Source of the DNA: Gyromitra esculenta
Taxonomy: Eukaryota > Ascomycota > Pezizomycetes > Pezizales > Discinaceae
Length of the DNA: 64,000 nt
Assembly: GCA_038503075.1 (NCBI GenBank)
Contig: JBCAML010000001.1
Span: 2,976,001-3,040,000, forward strand
Reading direction: 5' to 3'
In this document: positions 37,308 through 47,875 of the stretch, piece by piece
Layout: every line of letters starts with the position of its first letter
Position numbering within the stretch: position 1 is the stretch's first letter
Made by a program: the position numbers and the translations under genes
The notes under the pieces: model-generated
What the model saw: the letters and a program-made list of their open reading frames with translations, nothing else
Told to the model about the DNA's origin: nothing
Database searches by the model: none

Positions 37308-39837
37308 AAAAAAGGTGAATACGAGATAGATGAAGAATGGCATGCGTAAATAAATCTGCATTACGAATATCTATAGTGATTTCTTGCATGTGTTCTGTAT
37401 CTAGGGGCTGTACCCCCCTTTTTTTTGGAGGGTTTAAGATATATAAGAAAGCTCACAAAACAAGAAAGTTAAATAAGTACCTATCAGAAGCCATCTTTAA
37501 TAGTGAATGTTCAAGTGTACAGGTACCAGACCTAGAGCAAAGCTACTAGCGATGAAGAGCACTAGAAAGAAGAAAGCGAGAGAGGATGAAAGAGCTTACC
37601 ATATGTACAGAGCACATATATGTAGAGTGTACGATGAAACTGGGGGTGTACCGAATTTCTCAAAAAGTCTAAAATTAAAATCAATTAAGTCAATGGTTTT
37701 TTGTTTTTAAAGCTATTAGAGGAACTGTGTTTACTTCCCATATATTCTACCGGCTTTTTCGAGTTTTTTTCTTCGAGTTCCGTTGATTTTGGGTGGGATT
37801 CGTCACACCCCTAGTTTCGTCATACACCTAGGAGTAATCCTACCGGTTCTTTCGTATATGGTTCTTCGATCTGAGGAGATTCGGGATACTGTAGAATAAA
37901 TCAGAGACAAAATTCCCCGAATGAAATGGTAAAAATTACACTGCTGGGTTTATTTGTAAGCCCCCTCTGACCTAAAGTACCTATTATCAAATGTGCGCAT
38001 ACACCAGTTATTAACACGGCTGCCATGAATACGATAATCACCTGGATTTAATCTCTACTTTACATGTATCTGAGAGGTTATACGTAATGTTAAACGGGCC
38101 CCTCTTTAGTTTTCCTTTATCATCTGGGGTATTGTCGACGAAGTCGGTCACTCACGTAGGCTAATAGGCACTCCTAAAACGATACTACGAGTGATAATAT
38201 ATGATTCGTATACAGAAAAGGATCGGCAAATGCGTTGATAGAATCTTCCATTCCACTCTTATTGGCTATCTTTTTTTTTTTTGCTTATACGAACGTATGG
38301 CCATGCCTGGCCGTAAATTTTGGAAAGGCAACTAGTACTCCGGGTTTTGGGAGCGGCACCATTACCTATCTCTCGTTAGTATTCTCACCCCCTCAGTGAC
38401 TTAGATCAACCCAGATTTTCTAATAAGTTAGGTCTGGCGATGAGACTGGCATATTTTTCCGGCCCGGGTGCCCCTATTTAAGTATCTACGAATTTCATAC
38501 AATTTTTTTTTTTGAATTTCATGCTTTGAGACTAGAGGATGTGGTTTTGTATGTGTACAGCACCAGAAAGTGGGATGTTTTTGGTACCGTATTGTTAAAA
38601 AGTTGTAGGAATAAGTCAAGATGACTACCGTATTACCTTTGAGAACTCTGTAGCACTACTGATTTACTCCCGCATTCATGGGAATGATGTACGAATTATT
38701 TCATCCTCCTTCCCGATGCTGTAGTTCTAGTATATCAGGGAATTTGTAAATTTGTAAATTCAGTCCTCAGCTAGGGGACTTCCTAGTCTTGAAAGACTAG
38801 ATAAAGCTCAGATCTAGTGGACCTCATAGAGAATGTAATGTGTGCGCAATGCCGAAATTAGTATTAAATCTCGAGCGCAATACGATATTCATGAGAAACT
38901 TTGTTATGAAGTTATGCAATATGTCCAAGGCTAGAGTTAATCGTATGTTTATTTGGTGGTCAGTAGCTATAGTGCTGCAAGGGCTGCTTGACTTAAGGTT
39001 TAGGGAATCGAATCCTATGGTAGTTTGATACGTTATTGGTGAGAGAATCAAGTAATATATTTGCAGAAGCCAGGAACGTGTTATTTTCAGTTCAGCGTGA
39101 ATTAGAATATACAGCCAACCATATTCATACACACACACTTCCAAATTTGAAGAGCAGTGATCAAACTGCTACCAAAATGAACGGTCTTGCTGGATGCGCC
39201 GGGTAAACAAAATCAAACAGCAGCCTCCTGGATCAGAACGAGCTTCTGGTTTTGGGTACGGGATTACGCGGCCGCCAAGAAATAATAATTACGGATCCAA
39301 TCCATGCTTGCCGGCCGTGACAATAGCTCCAAGCGCTTGGGAGCCTTTGGTATTTCTCAGTAAGGTGAGAGATATGACCTCATTGGCAGTAGTACATTTG
39401 TACTGAGATTACGACGGAATGTGCAGCGGCTTGATTAGGGGAATACATGAATGTTCCAGTTAAAGAGTTTGAGGCAGCTCCAAAATAAAACCTTTCTACA
39501 ACTACATGTACCTTCAACCCGTGTCGTGAAGTGTATCGCTGGATAATCGACCTCGGGGCAGTGCGAAGTCTTGGTACCAGCTTTTGGCTTCAGATCTCGG
39601 TTGGGCAACCCGGCAACCTGCGTGTCAGCCAGGTAGCTGTTCTTGACCCGCTCCCTCCACATTCTTTTAAAGTTCATCGGGTTCCTAGGATGTGAAGTTA
39701 GCCCTCTCCTATCTCCAGCATTGTTTTTTCAATTATCCTGAGTACTGGTACTCTGTCGCGTATTGCGAAAGCCACTCTCTTACAGTAAATTCTAGATACT
39801 TCTTTAGACTTCCAACGACTTTTATTCTTTTCTGAAA
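37308..39837. other. 2.5-kb gene-free region
   Basis: No gene is supported. The region is A/T-rich with T runs near 38270-38281 and 38501-38513. It contains an inverted repeat at 37627-37656 / 37798-37827 and TACATGTA at 38061-38068 and 39503-39510. The last part holds the promoter of the GT8 gene. Confidence 0.5.
37627..37827. repeat. imperfect inverted repeat, possible decayed MITE
   Basis: Two 30-bp arms, 37627-37656 and the reverse complement of 37798-37827, match at 25 of 30 positions by my count (core GAAACT.GGGGTGT). They enclose about 140 bp with no frame. Flanking duplications are not clear, so a decayed TIR element is only one explanation. Confidence 0.4.
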
Positions 39838-41054
39838 ATGGCGCGCCCGCGAATAATACTACCAACAATCCTTCTACTCATACTTTGTTTTGGTTTATAT
39901 AGTTTTTTTGGTATGTTCTATTATCTGAAAAAATATATTCTCTTCGTTGCTAATAGGTAGTTAACTATAGGCCAAGGGGGATCTTCGCAACAGGCTCTAG
40001 AAACTCTTATCGAATATGGAAGCGCCTACAGCATTCCCGGTGTAAAACCCTCCTATAGCCACGAAAATACCGTAAAATCGGCCGTTTTCAACACTAAGGA
40101 ACAAGCTCTAATTTCCCGGAAACCTCGTTATGCGATCACTAGCAGTGTTCAGACAGCATCCTTTACTGCAATGGCCTTAATGCTAGGATACTCGATTCAG
40201 AAACACAACGACCTGAAGGCGATGGACGCAGAATTGGTTCTGCTTATCCGAGAGGATGAGGAGGATGGCGTTACTGCAGAAAATAAAACAAGGCTCGAGA
40301 AGGCAGGGTGGAAGATTCGCGTCGCGGAAGAATTGACATTCGATGGCGTGGACAACTCGGCGATCAGGTCGCACCATAGACATAATCTCAACAAGTTGCA
40401 CCTGTGGACATGGACGGAATATGAGAAAATCTTATTTATTGATGCGGATGTAGTGTGTCAGGGATCTTTGGAAGAGCTTTGGCAAATGCCGGGTGATTTT
40501 GCGGCGGCACCGGATGTGTGGTGGGATGTTATCACAGACCATAAATTCAATTCAGGTGTTATCGTGTTTAGGCCAGATGTGGAGACGTTTCATGATATGA
40601 TTGTTAAAGTTTCGGATTCAACTTACCATCAACCGAACGACGCGGATCAAGCATTCCTTAATGCTTATTACCGGTTTCGGTATTTTGGACTCCCATACAA
40701 GTATAATTTTAACCTGATTATGGTATGATTTCTTTTCATAGCTCAGTATTTGAGAACTGCATAAATTAATACAGTATTTAGTATCAATACCATCGGGAGG
40801 CATGGGACGTGCTATGGGAGGAAGCGGTTCTAATACACTTCACTGTTAGGAAACCAAGACCTGACTCTGCAGAACACTGTCACAAGGACTGTAACGAATG
40901 GGAACCAATTGAGGTTTGTTCTTATCTTTACCTTGGGTTTTCCCTCTAATATATGAAAATTTACTTATATCTGATCCTGCAGTGGTATGGTCAATATTTC
41001 CGAGAAATGCGAGCCCATTATGGCTGGGATAACGAATTGCCGGATTACCAATAA
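39838..41054 (+). CDS. GT8-family glycosyltransferase, type II membrane protein (glycogenin-like)
   Basis: Four exons (39838-39910, 39971-40722, 40782-40913, 40983-41054) give 342 residues. A short basic start is followed by a hydrophobic signal-anchor (ILPTILLLILCFGLYSFF, residues about 7-24), which predicts a Golgi or ER type II protein with a lumenal catalytic domain. The catalytic domain has GT8 marks: ASFTAMALMLGYSIQKHN, NKLHLWTWTEYEKILFIDAD with the metal-binding DAD at about 182-184, then FNSGVIVFRP, DQAFLNAYY and, in exon 3, a glycogenin-like IHFT segment. These enzymes transfer sugars from UDP-sugars with retention of configuration. The membrane anchor and lack of a glycogen-binding tail argue against true glycogenin, which is cytosolic. 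Acceptor and sugar are unknown. Confidence 0.88.
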
Positions 41055-42110
41055 TTTCTCGCGAGAGAGGACCCAAGTGTTCATTAATTCTATAGAGCGA
41101 CTAACTTATATCTTGCTTTTTGTTTATTTGAAGGGGGAGGAAGAACTGGGATTAGCTCGAATTTCATATCAACACTACGCAACACATATCTCCCTTTAAT
41201 ACCTTTCTTCCTTCCTCTTACCTAGCCCTTGTATTTTATTTTACAATGCTAGGTTTTGTATATGTGATCGTGATTAGAAAGAGATAGGCAAAGAAAGATA
41301 AAAACCGGAGTAGTTTCTTGTGCCAAGAAACCAGGGGATATTTGAAAATTGTATTGGAAGGTCGATTTCGAGGATTGGAAACCTTTCTTAACTACGTGTA
41401 GTGGCTGCTGGTACCTAGACGGCGTTAGTTACTCTTGGCCAAGGTGGAACGATGTTTAAAGGGAAAGAACTCGTTTATCCGCTTGTGGTCGTTTACTTGA
41501 AACCGGACGAAACCCCAGGGATTTTTGCAGAATGACCAACAATACTCGCGACTCTATTAGAATGGGGAATAGAGAGTATATATAGTATTCCTATACTGAG
41601 CTTAGGTACATACTTTTATTCCTGTAGTATGCTCGGGACAGGGATGAAGAACCCGAAAATGTCTTTTGTTGGTAGGTTTTTATTGATTTGCTCTCCTTAG
41701 CCAGATTACTAAGTTGATTGGCCAACTTCTGCTTGCATTTTCGGGTTCTTCGTGTCTGCCCCAAGCACTTTCTAATTTGAGATTTCGCATACCTTTCCCC
41801 CTATGATGAAATCTCACTGGAAGGATTTGATTTACTAAGCAGAATTTTGGATATGTGTTCTTTGCCTACATCTTTGTTCGCCTACCTAGCTCCTCGGTAA
41901 TTTAGTTTGAACAGCATTAAGAAATTTCGATAGGAATTTCTCCTAAGATAAGGAAAGGTTTTGTGACTTACTTTGCTTGGACGAATCCAACTTGTGACAC
42001 CTGAGACATAGACTGGTTTCGCTAAAGTGGATCGCGTTCACCCGTGTTTCGTCGCGTCCTCTCGTTCACGTTTTAATCACCTACAAAGTTTGAATTCTTC
42101 ACCAGAAGCA
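41055..42110. other. spacer upstream of RAD18 with a hairpin element
   Basis: Contains the palindromic element at 41635-41762 and the RAD18 promoter. No coding frame in it is supported. Confidence 0.5.
41635..41762. mobile_element. 128-bp hairpin MITE-like element
   Basis: The arms 41635-41661 and 41736-41762 are near reverse complements and share an inner block GAAGAACCCGAAAATG; the outer part is less well matched. The interior of about 74 bp is non-coding. The size and structure are those of a miniature inverted-repeat element or a regulatory hairpin. It lies about 350 bp upstream of the RAD18 ATG. No target duplication is obvious. Confidence 0.45.
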
Positions 42111-43673
42111 ATGGATTTCCACCTCACCATTTCGGACCCCAAAATTTCTCTCTCGTCTGTTCCCGACCCTACAGACTGGGACGATACCAAACTCCCCTTA
42201 CTCAACCCTCTCGATTCCGCTCTCCGTTGCGACATTTGCAAAGACTTCTACAGTTCTCCCGTCATCACTAACTGTTCACATACTTTTTGCTCTGGCTGCA
42301 TTCGCCGCGCGCTGAACGCGGAGCAAATATGCCCGATATGTCGGACTCCTGAGCAGGAGTATCGGTTGAGGAAGAACCCGGTTGTTCAGCAACTAGTGGA
42401 TGCGTTTCTTGGTACAAGAACGAAGTTGTTAGAGGTAGCAAAAGAAGTTGTGCCTGTTATACAGGTAGGGCGGGGAGACGGCCAACTTTCTTCGCAGGCT
42501 GAGGAAGAGGAATCGAGTAGCCCGCCCGTGAAGCGGCTAAGACCCTTGAGGTCTACGAGGATTACGAGGTCTACCCTAAAATACACGGAGGAGTATGGTG
42601 ATGAGATCGTGGAGGTTCCTGCGCCCAGTAAGTCATTTGTTTCGCCCCCATACGACTAGCTTGGGTTCTCTAGTACTCATGGTTCATTATCTAGGCGATG
42701 GTCTTGTGCCCTGTCCATCTTGTCAAAAACGGGTGAAGATAGAGCTAGTGAATTCTCACCTCGATAGCTGCCTTGTAGACGAGTATAAACCCCCAACATC
42801 TTCCTCGCAATCCCCACTCTCACTACGAATCAACTCTCCCCGTCTAAGGTCAGTTTGCTCTTCCACCATCCTCCAAATGCACGGCTGACCTTGTTTTATA
42901 GCAAATCTACTTCCTTAAATTCCGCGTTCAGTGCACCTCTTCAGTCACTCCCAAAAATATCGTACTCTTTTCTCAAAGAAAAGGATCTCCGTAATAAGCT
43001 CATCGATCTTGGAATCCCTTCTCATGGTGCCAAAAAGCTACTTCAGGAACGACATAGTGAATGGATGACAATATGGAACGCTAATGTCGATGCGGAACGA
43101 CCACGAAGTAAAAGGGAATTATTGGCAGAGCTAGCATCTTGGGAAAAAGCTCATCTCCAGCCAAGCAACCAACCAACCAAGGCACGATGGTCGGATGACC
43201 AATGGAAGAATACCCATGGTGATCAGTTTGATACGCTGATAAAGGAGGCAAAAGCTAGAGCCGAAGAAGCTAAGAGGAAAAAAGAGGAAGACGCTGTAAA
43301 GGAAAGAACACAAACGAAGGTTGAGGAAGGTGCCGCTGAAGTGGAGAGAGTGGAGGGGGTAGTGTCATTTTCTCGCGGTTCTTATGAGCAGCTGGGAGAC
43401 GGCAATAACATGAAAAATGCCGAATCGGCAAGTCTACCGGCCCAAATGGTTGTTTCTGTATCAGGGTCACCACTAGATAGCTCAAATGGAAACGGGGTGC
43501 CAATGGCCGTGGCGGAGTCAAGCCCCAGTTTTGATATGGTGGGACCTCATATGGGGGATCAAGATAGAGGGGACTCAAGCCAAATGAGCGTGGACCCACA
43601 GGACTTTTCAAGTCATAATGGGAAACGGAAGCACAACGAGATAGATGATCCCCCAGTAACAAGGGCGGTATAA
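42111..43673 (+). CDS. RAD18: Postreplication repair E3 ubiquitin ligase Rad18
   Basis: Rad18 partners with the E2 Rad6 to monoubiquitinate PCNA at stalled forks, opening translesion synthesis and template switching. Three exons (42111-42627, 42695-42848, 42902-43673) give 480 residues. The full Rad18 domain order is present: a C3HC4 RING at about residues 40-80 (CDIC, NCSHTFCSGC, CPICR), a Rad18-type UBZ zinc finger near 180-205 (CPSC...HLDSC), then a SAP domain (SYSFLKEKDLRNKLIDLGIP) and the Rad6-binding region with RHSEWMTIWNANVDAERPRS. The C-terminus is disordered. The start ATG matches the family N-terminus just before the RING. It converges with the CHMP7 gene, with 130 bp between stop codons. 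Confidence 0.97.
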
Positions 43674-43803
43674 AATATGGCCCATAGGTAATACGTTTAT
43701 AATCTTAATTGTACATAGAATTGGAGGATTAGATGACTGTAAGGGAAGAAGGAAAAAATCGGCATATCGTGAGATTGGGCTGTGTCAAAAGCAAGTTTCT
43801 ATA

Positions 43804-45335
43804 TCATGAGGCTAAAACCGGAGCCTTTTTCTTTTCATGCCGTTCTTGACTTCCTGCTTTGTCATGGTCCTTCAAAGTTAGGTCCTCCAAGGACTTCGCA
43901 ATATCTGCCTCTGATACTGACCCTACCACCTTCACGGCCTCTTTCCGCCGTGCCTCCAAAACCGCCATTTCTTGTTTCTTCTCCTCTTCCCTCAGCATCT
44001 CCTTCAGCTCTCCTTCAACCTCACTCTCATCTACCTGCGCCCATTCTTCTCCGATAACCCTCGTCACTTCCTTCACCTCATCCATCTGCTCTTTCAATGC
44101 ATCCATAACGCTCTCCACGTTCTCCACCCCACCCGTCTGCTTATTCAGCATCTTTAACACCTTCGTGCTCCTTTGCAGTTGCGTCACGAGCTCGACGTTA
44201 TCAGCCGCCTGTTCAATCTTGCCTAGAACCTCCTCAATCTGGCCGAGTGACTTTGCACGGGTCTCTAGCGTACTTTCAGCGATTTTTTTGGATTTAAGGG
44301 CTGAGAGGGCAACGATCTTATTCTTATCAGCAAGAGCTGTACGCGCTTTCGTGTCACACTGAGAGATTTTGGCAGCGAGGAAGTCGACTTGGCTATGAAG
44401 GGAGGAGACAAGAGTTTTGAGGTTGGCGATGGTGGTGTCATTTTCAGTGACAGGTGTAAGTTCTTCATTAGTGTTTTTAAGTTTGATAGTCTATGAGCAA
44501 GGGAACCTGTGAGTAAAGAGTAAGGTAATCGAAGGATACAGCTGTCTGGGTCAAACCTTTCCAGAAACGGATGCTTCTCGAAGATCTCGTGAGATGAACT
44601 TGATGAGGACTTCCAAATCTGCCTTTGAAAATTCTGAGCCAGGCTTCAAAGGGTTCGTGAATTCTTTTGTAAACAAATCTAGCGTGAATATCCGCCCAAC
44701 ACTATTCGGCCGTTGTGCTATTTGTTGTAATACCTTCTTTGCAGATTCCTACGAGCCACCATCTCTCGTCAGTCTCCTCCAAGCCCTAAATAGAGTTACT
44801 TTTCTCACCTCAACATTTTTCAAAACTACAAAGGCTCCCTTTCTTAACTTTTCATCAGCCGCCACCCTCGTACTTAGCCCCACCATTTCCATCCCCCAAC
44901 TTAGCAACCCCCACGGATTTATCCAGGGTTTATAATACACGCTCTCGGTCTGTCTCAGAAAGGTATCTAGTGGTATAAACTCTCGAGCTTGAATAGCTTC
45001 AGATACAACAGTTCCTAACGCCAAAGGCCTCCCCCACTCCCTTGTCGCTAAAGAAGAAACCAGCTCTTCTCCTACGTGCAGGATCAGTGTATCCTGTGTT
45101 TTTGAGAAGGCGCCCTGACGGGAGGCGACAGACAAAACGTTTTTCCAAGCTGTTACATTGGCAAGGAAGCCGTTGGGGTTGTTTGTGCGGAGGTGCCGAA
45201 AATCTGAGTAGAGGGAGGGCAGGCGTGCACTGTCAGGAGTCCTGTCAGTAGGTATGCTTATAATGTCACTGGAGTGAATCTTGTATACCTTCGAAACTGC
45301 TCTTGTTCAAGGATGAAGTCTAGTAGGGCAGTCAT
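43804..45335 (-). CDS. ESCRT-III-like protein CHMP7/Chm7 (Snf7 domain)
   Basis: CHMP7 (yeast Chm7, S. pombe Cmp7) is recruited by LEM proteins to the nuclear envelope, where it starts ESCRT-III sealing and pore quality control. Four exons (45335-45289, 45241-44809, 44748-44557, 44490-43804) give 452 residues. The N-terminal part is the winged-helix-like region (LYSDFRHLRTNNP, YYKPWINPWGLLSWGMEMVG); the C-terminal half is a Snf7-type coiled helical domain (STKVLKMLNKQTGGVENVES, VMDALKEQMDEVKEV) ending in a short basic tail. An in-frame TAG at 44749-44751 looks like a break but is the last codon of a well-formed 60-nt intron (GTGAGA donor, CTGAC branch site, TAG acceptor). I therefore read the gene as intact. 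Confidence 0.87.
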
Positions 45336-46326
45336 AATAACTGGGGTACTCTAGAAACCAAGAAACCGAAGGCTCAAGATCTAGATGAAATAAGAAAAGA
45401 TACAGGAACTAGGGAGCTTGGTATGAGTAATTGTTGTGATATACAGACGTGACGTCGTTGCCTTGGTAACCAATTGCGGAGCTAAAACGGATAGTTTTGA
45501 GCGAATAGACTCAAGGATATCTCTTCAAGCTCTAATAACCATACGCTCACTGGACCCCGGCTTCCTAACTGTGTCCTGGTTGCAGAACTAGTTGAGTAAT
45601 TGGATTGAGTGTTGGAAGGAATCTGGCGCCTGATCTCTTGGTATCAAGGCGATAAGTTATCGGGAGTTGCCGTCCTGGCCCCTAACCCATGGCCAAGTGT
45701 TCCTCTAACTTCACCACCTTCACCGACAAATACTCACGCTAGCTATTCAACAAATATAGACAGATCTAGGGGCCTATCGCCACCATTCCAGACCCAAAAT
45801 CAATGAGAGCTTTTATTAGATCTGTAAAACGACTAGACGGTAAGGCTTACCTTTTATAAACTGTCCAAAGCCGATTCTCTCGCGATGTCCGCCTAGCTCA
45901 CAGAGGAGAAACTCATGAAAAAAATTGGCAAATCTATTGAAGATTTAAAGATTCCCCGAGCACAACGAAGCCAGAGAAATGAGCTTTGCAATTATTATAT
46001 AGAAAATAATTACTGGTACATATCATAGTAGGCGTTTCTTCAGATGTCGGCGGCTCTCTGTTAAATCACTGCTAAGTTAGCAAGAGAGTAATTTTGGGTT
46101 GGTTCTTTTAGACTTAAGTATAACTTTTCTAACCTAAACCTGTACTCTCATTGTGATAAAGAAAATATTGTGCTAGGTGATTAGAAGTTACATGGGGTGA
46201 GGGCCTTGTCGAACGCCGTGAAAATATCAGTTAAGATCTTTCAAAGTGGTAGCTTATGCCTGAGAGTGGTCAAAAATTCTTTGTAGGGGTTGGTTAAGTA
46301 GTAGCAGCTGGTGTTGGATATATATC

Positions 46327-46504
46327 TACAGTACAATCGCCCTATAAGAATACTAACTATAAGAATATTCGCCTTATAAGAATGCTGAATCCAGTCCTGA
46401 CAGGGGTAAATTTGAGTGCGGCCTGCTTTTCATATAAGAATAGCTCTTTTATAAGAATATGATTTTCGGAACCAACCGTATTCTTATAGGGCGATTGTAC
46501 TATA
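46327..46504. mobile_element. non-autonomous TIR element (MITE), family A copy 2
   Basis: The left end TACAGTACAATCGCCCTATA (then AGAATAC) is mirrored by the right end, GGGCGATTGTACTATA read on the + strand. The element is 178 bp, has TA at both ends and no frame. Internal copies of the TATAAGAAT core suggest that the arms were partly duplicated. It shares termini with the element at 5882-6272. Confidence 0.75.
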
Positions 46505-46527
46505 TTAGCTTCCTAGGACTCACGTCC

Positions 46528-46606
46528 TTCACGCTATAACTTCGGTTGCATGTGACATTCTTGTACCTAGATTAAAACAATGAAACAATGATTTTTAAAA
46601 AAAAAA
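46528..46606 (+). mobile_element. 79-bp retro-insertion with poly(A) tail and 15-bp target duplication
   Basis: The 15-mer CTAGGACTCACGTCC occurs at 46513-46527 and again, identically, at 46607-46621. The segment between them ends in ten A residues directly before the second copy. A perfect direct repeat of this length flanking a poly(A)-ended insert is the classic product of target-primed reverse transcription by a LINE-type machinery. The body of 69 bp is too short to identify: it could be a SINE, a 5'-truncated LINE end or a retrocopied small RNA. Confidence 0.65.
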
Positions 46607-47875
46607 CTAGGACTCACGTCCAACGGGATACCGGTTCGGCTACAAGCTTTAGCTACTATAGGGCTACTCTGGCCGATCTATTCGGCACTCAAGAACCCCT
46701 ATAGCCCGGCTTTTATGGCTTTATATGGAGTATATACTCGCATTTTCGGGGAATGTTCGGCACCCCCCATGACAACCACAGGTGTTAAACTAAATGTTTG
46801 GTATCACAACCACAGTAAGTTATCTTAGCAAGATAATTTAATGACAAGGCTATAAAAAAATATTGAAGATAAGCTTTATTTTTACCCATCAACTCTAAAG
46901 ATAGTGATTTTCCTACCCCTTTGAAATTATAACAGCTACTTCTTCAGGAGAGATGTTTCCAATTATCTTTTCTTGTGCATGATGCAGTAGGTGGTTGTGT
47001 AAGTCTATTATTTTTTGACTTTTTCTTATTAATGTTGCATAGAATTGTCTTCATATATGGGGGGATATTTTTTTACACCACCCATCCAGTGACAACTGCT
47101 AATAGTTTCTCAGCAAAGGGTTGTTTAGGTTGCTTCAAATTCTATAGGTATTTTCTATGGGTTCCTCTTAGTCATATCCTACAGCATGGTTAAAAAAATA
47201 GCAGGTATCAGGGGGTAGGTCTCTGTTGTTGCTGGGGTATTCAATTCCGGCACTTGGCTTCCCCTGAGTGCTGCTTGGTCAGCCTCCCAGATATCACCTT
47301 TTAGTACATGCCTTTTCCAGGATAGTCAATAGGTAATTATCAATTATATCATAGGAATTTTATTTTGTAATTGATGTGTGGGACTTTTATGGGTTTTTGA
47401 GTCTTGTCGAAAACTCCCGATTTTGGTGTGCTTCGCCAAGACGCCGAACACTTTCCAAAAATACTAATATATAGGGGCTTGATGTCCGTTTTTGATTTTC
47501 CTCTCTATCCTCTTCTTCACCGTACAGCGCACGTATACGAATATATTCATTATTCTCAACAGCTTGAAGGGTCATTACATCGAATGATAGGCTGTATCGA
47601 AGCGATGTCAGCCCACCCACAGTTAAACTAGCTGAGTTGTAACGCGGAATATCTTAGGTCGTCAAGCCACAGCAATTTCTTGGAAAGGAAATAAAAGTGA
47701 AAAACCGGATAGAGTGATTAGCTGCAGCCAAACATCAACCTTGCCACTGGCGCCCCAACTCCCCTCCATTTTACGGGAATATTCACAACATGCCATCCAC
47801 TAATCACTGTACTTTCTATATGCCTCGATTTTCATGACCATCGAAATCTCATAGATCTCGAAACCCCTCTATAGT

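Larger units (their letters stand above)
45336..47875. other. 2.5-kb gene-poor region with mobile-element remnants
   Basis: No gene is supported. The region holds a TIR element (46327-46504) and, nine bases further on, a short poly(A)-ended insertion between 15-bp direct repeats. Overlapping frames on both strands at 47387-47631 have no recognised content. The rest is A/T-rich. Confidence 0.55.

Noticed and set aside
38490..38522. GAATTTCAT repeated on both sides of a T run, considered as a second retro-insertion.
   Set aside because: The repeat is only nine bases and the insert is essentially a T tract; polymerase slippage or chance explains it.
44749..44751. In-frame stop suggesting that CHMP7 is a pseudogene.
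   Set aside because: It lies at the 3' end of a well-formed 60-nt intron with donor, branch site and acceptor; removal leaves one intact frame.
47387..47631. Overlapping open frames on both strands near 47.5 kb, considered as a transposon coding fragment.
   Set aside because: Neither translation shows a transposase, reverse transcriptase or other known motif.
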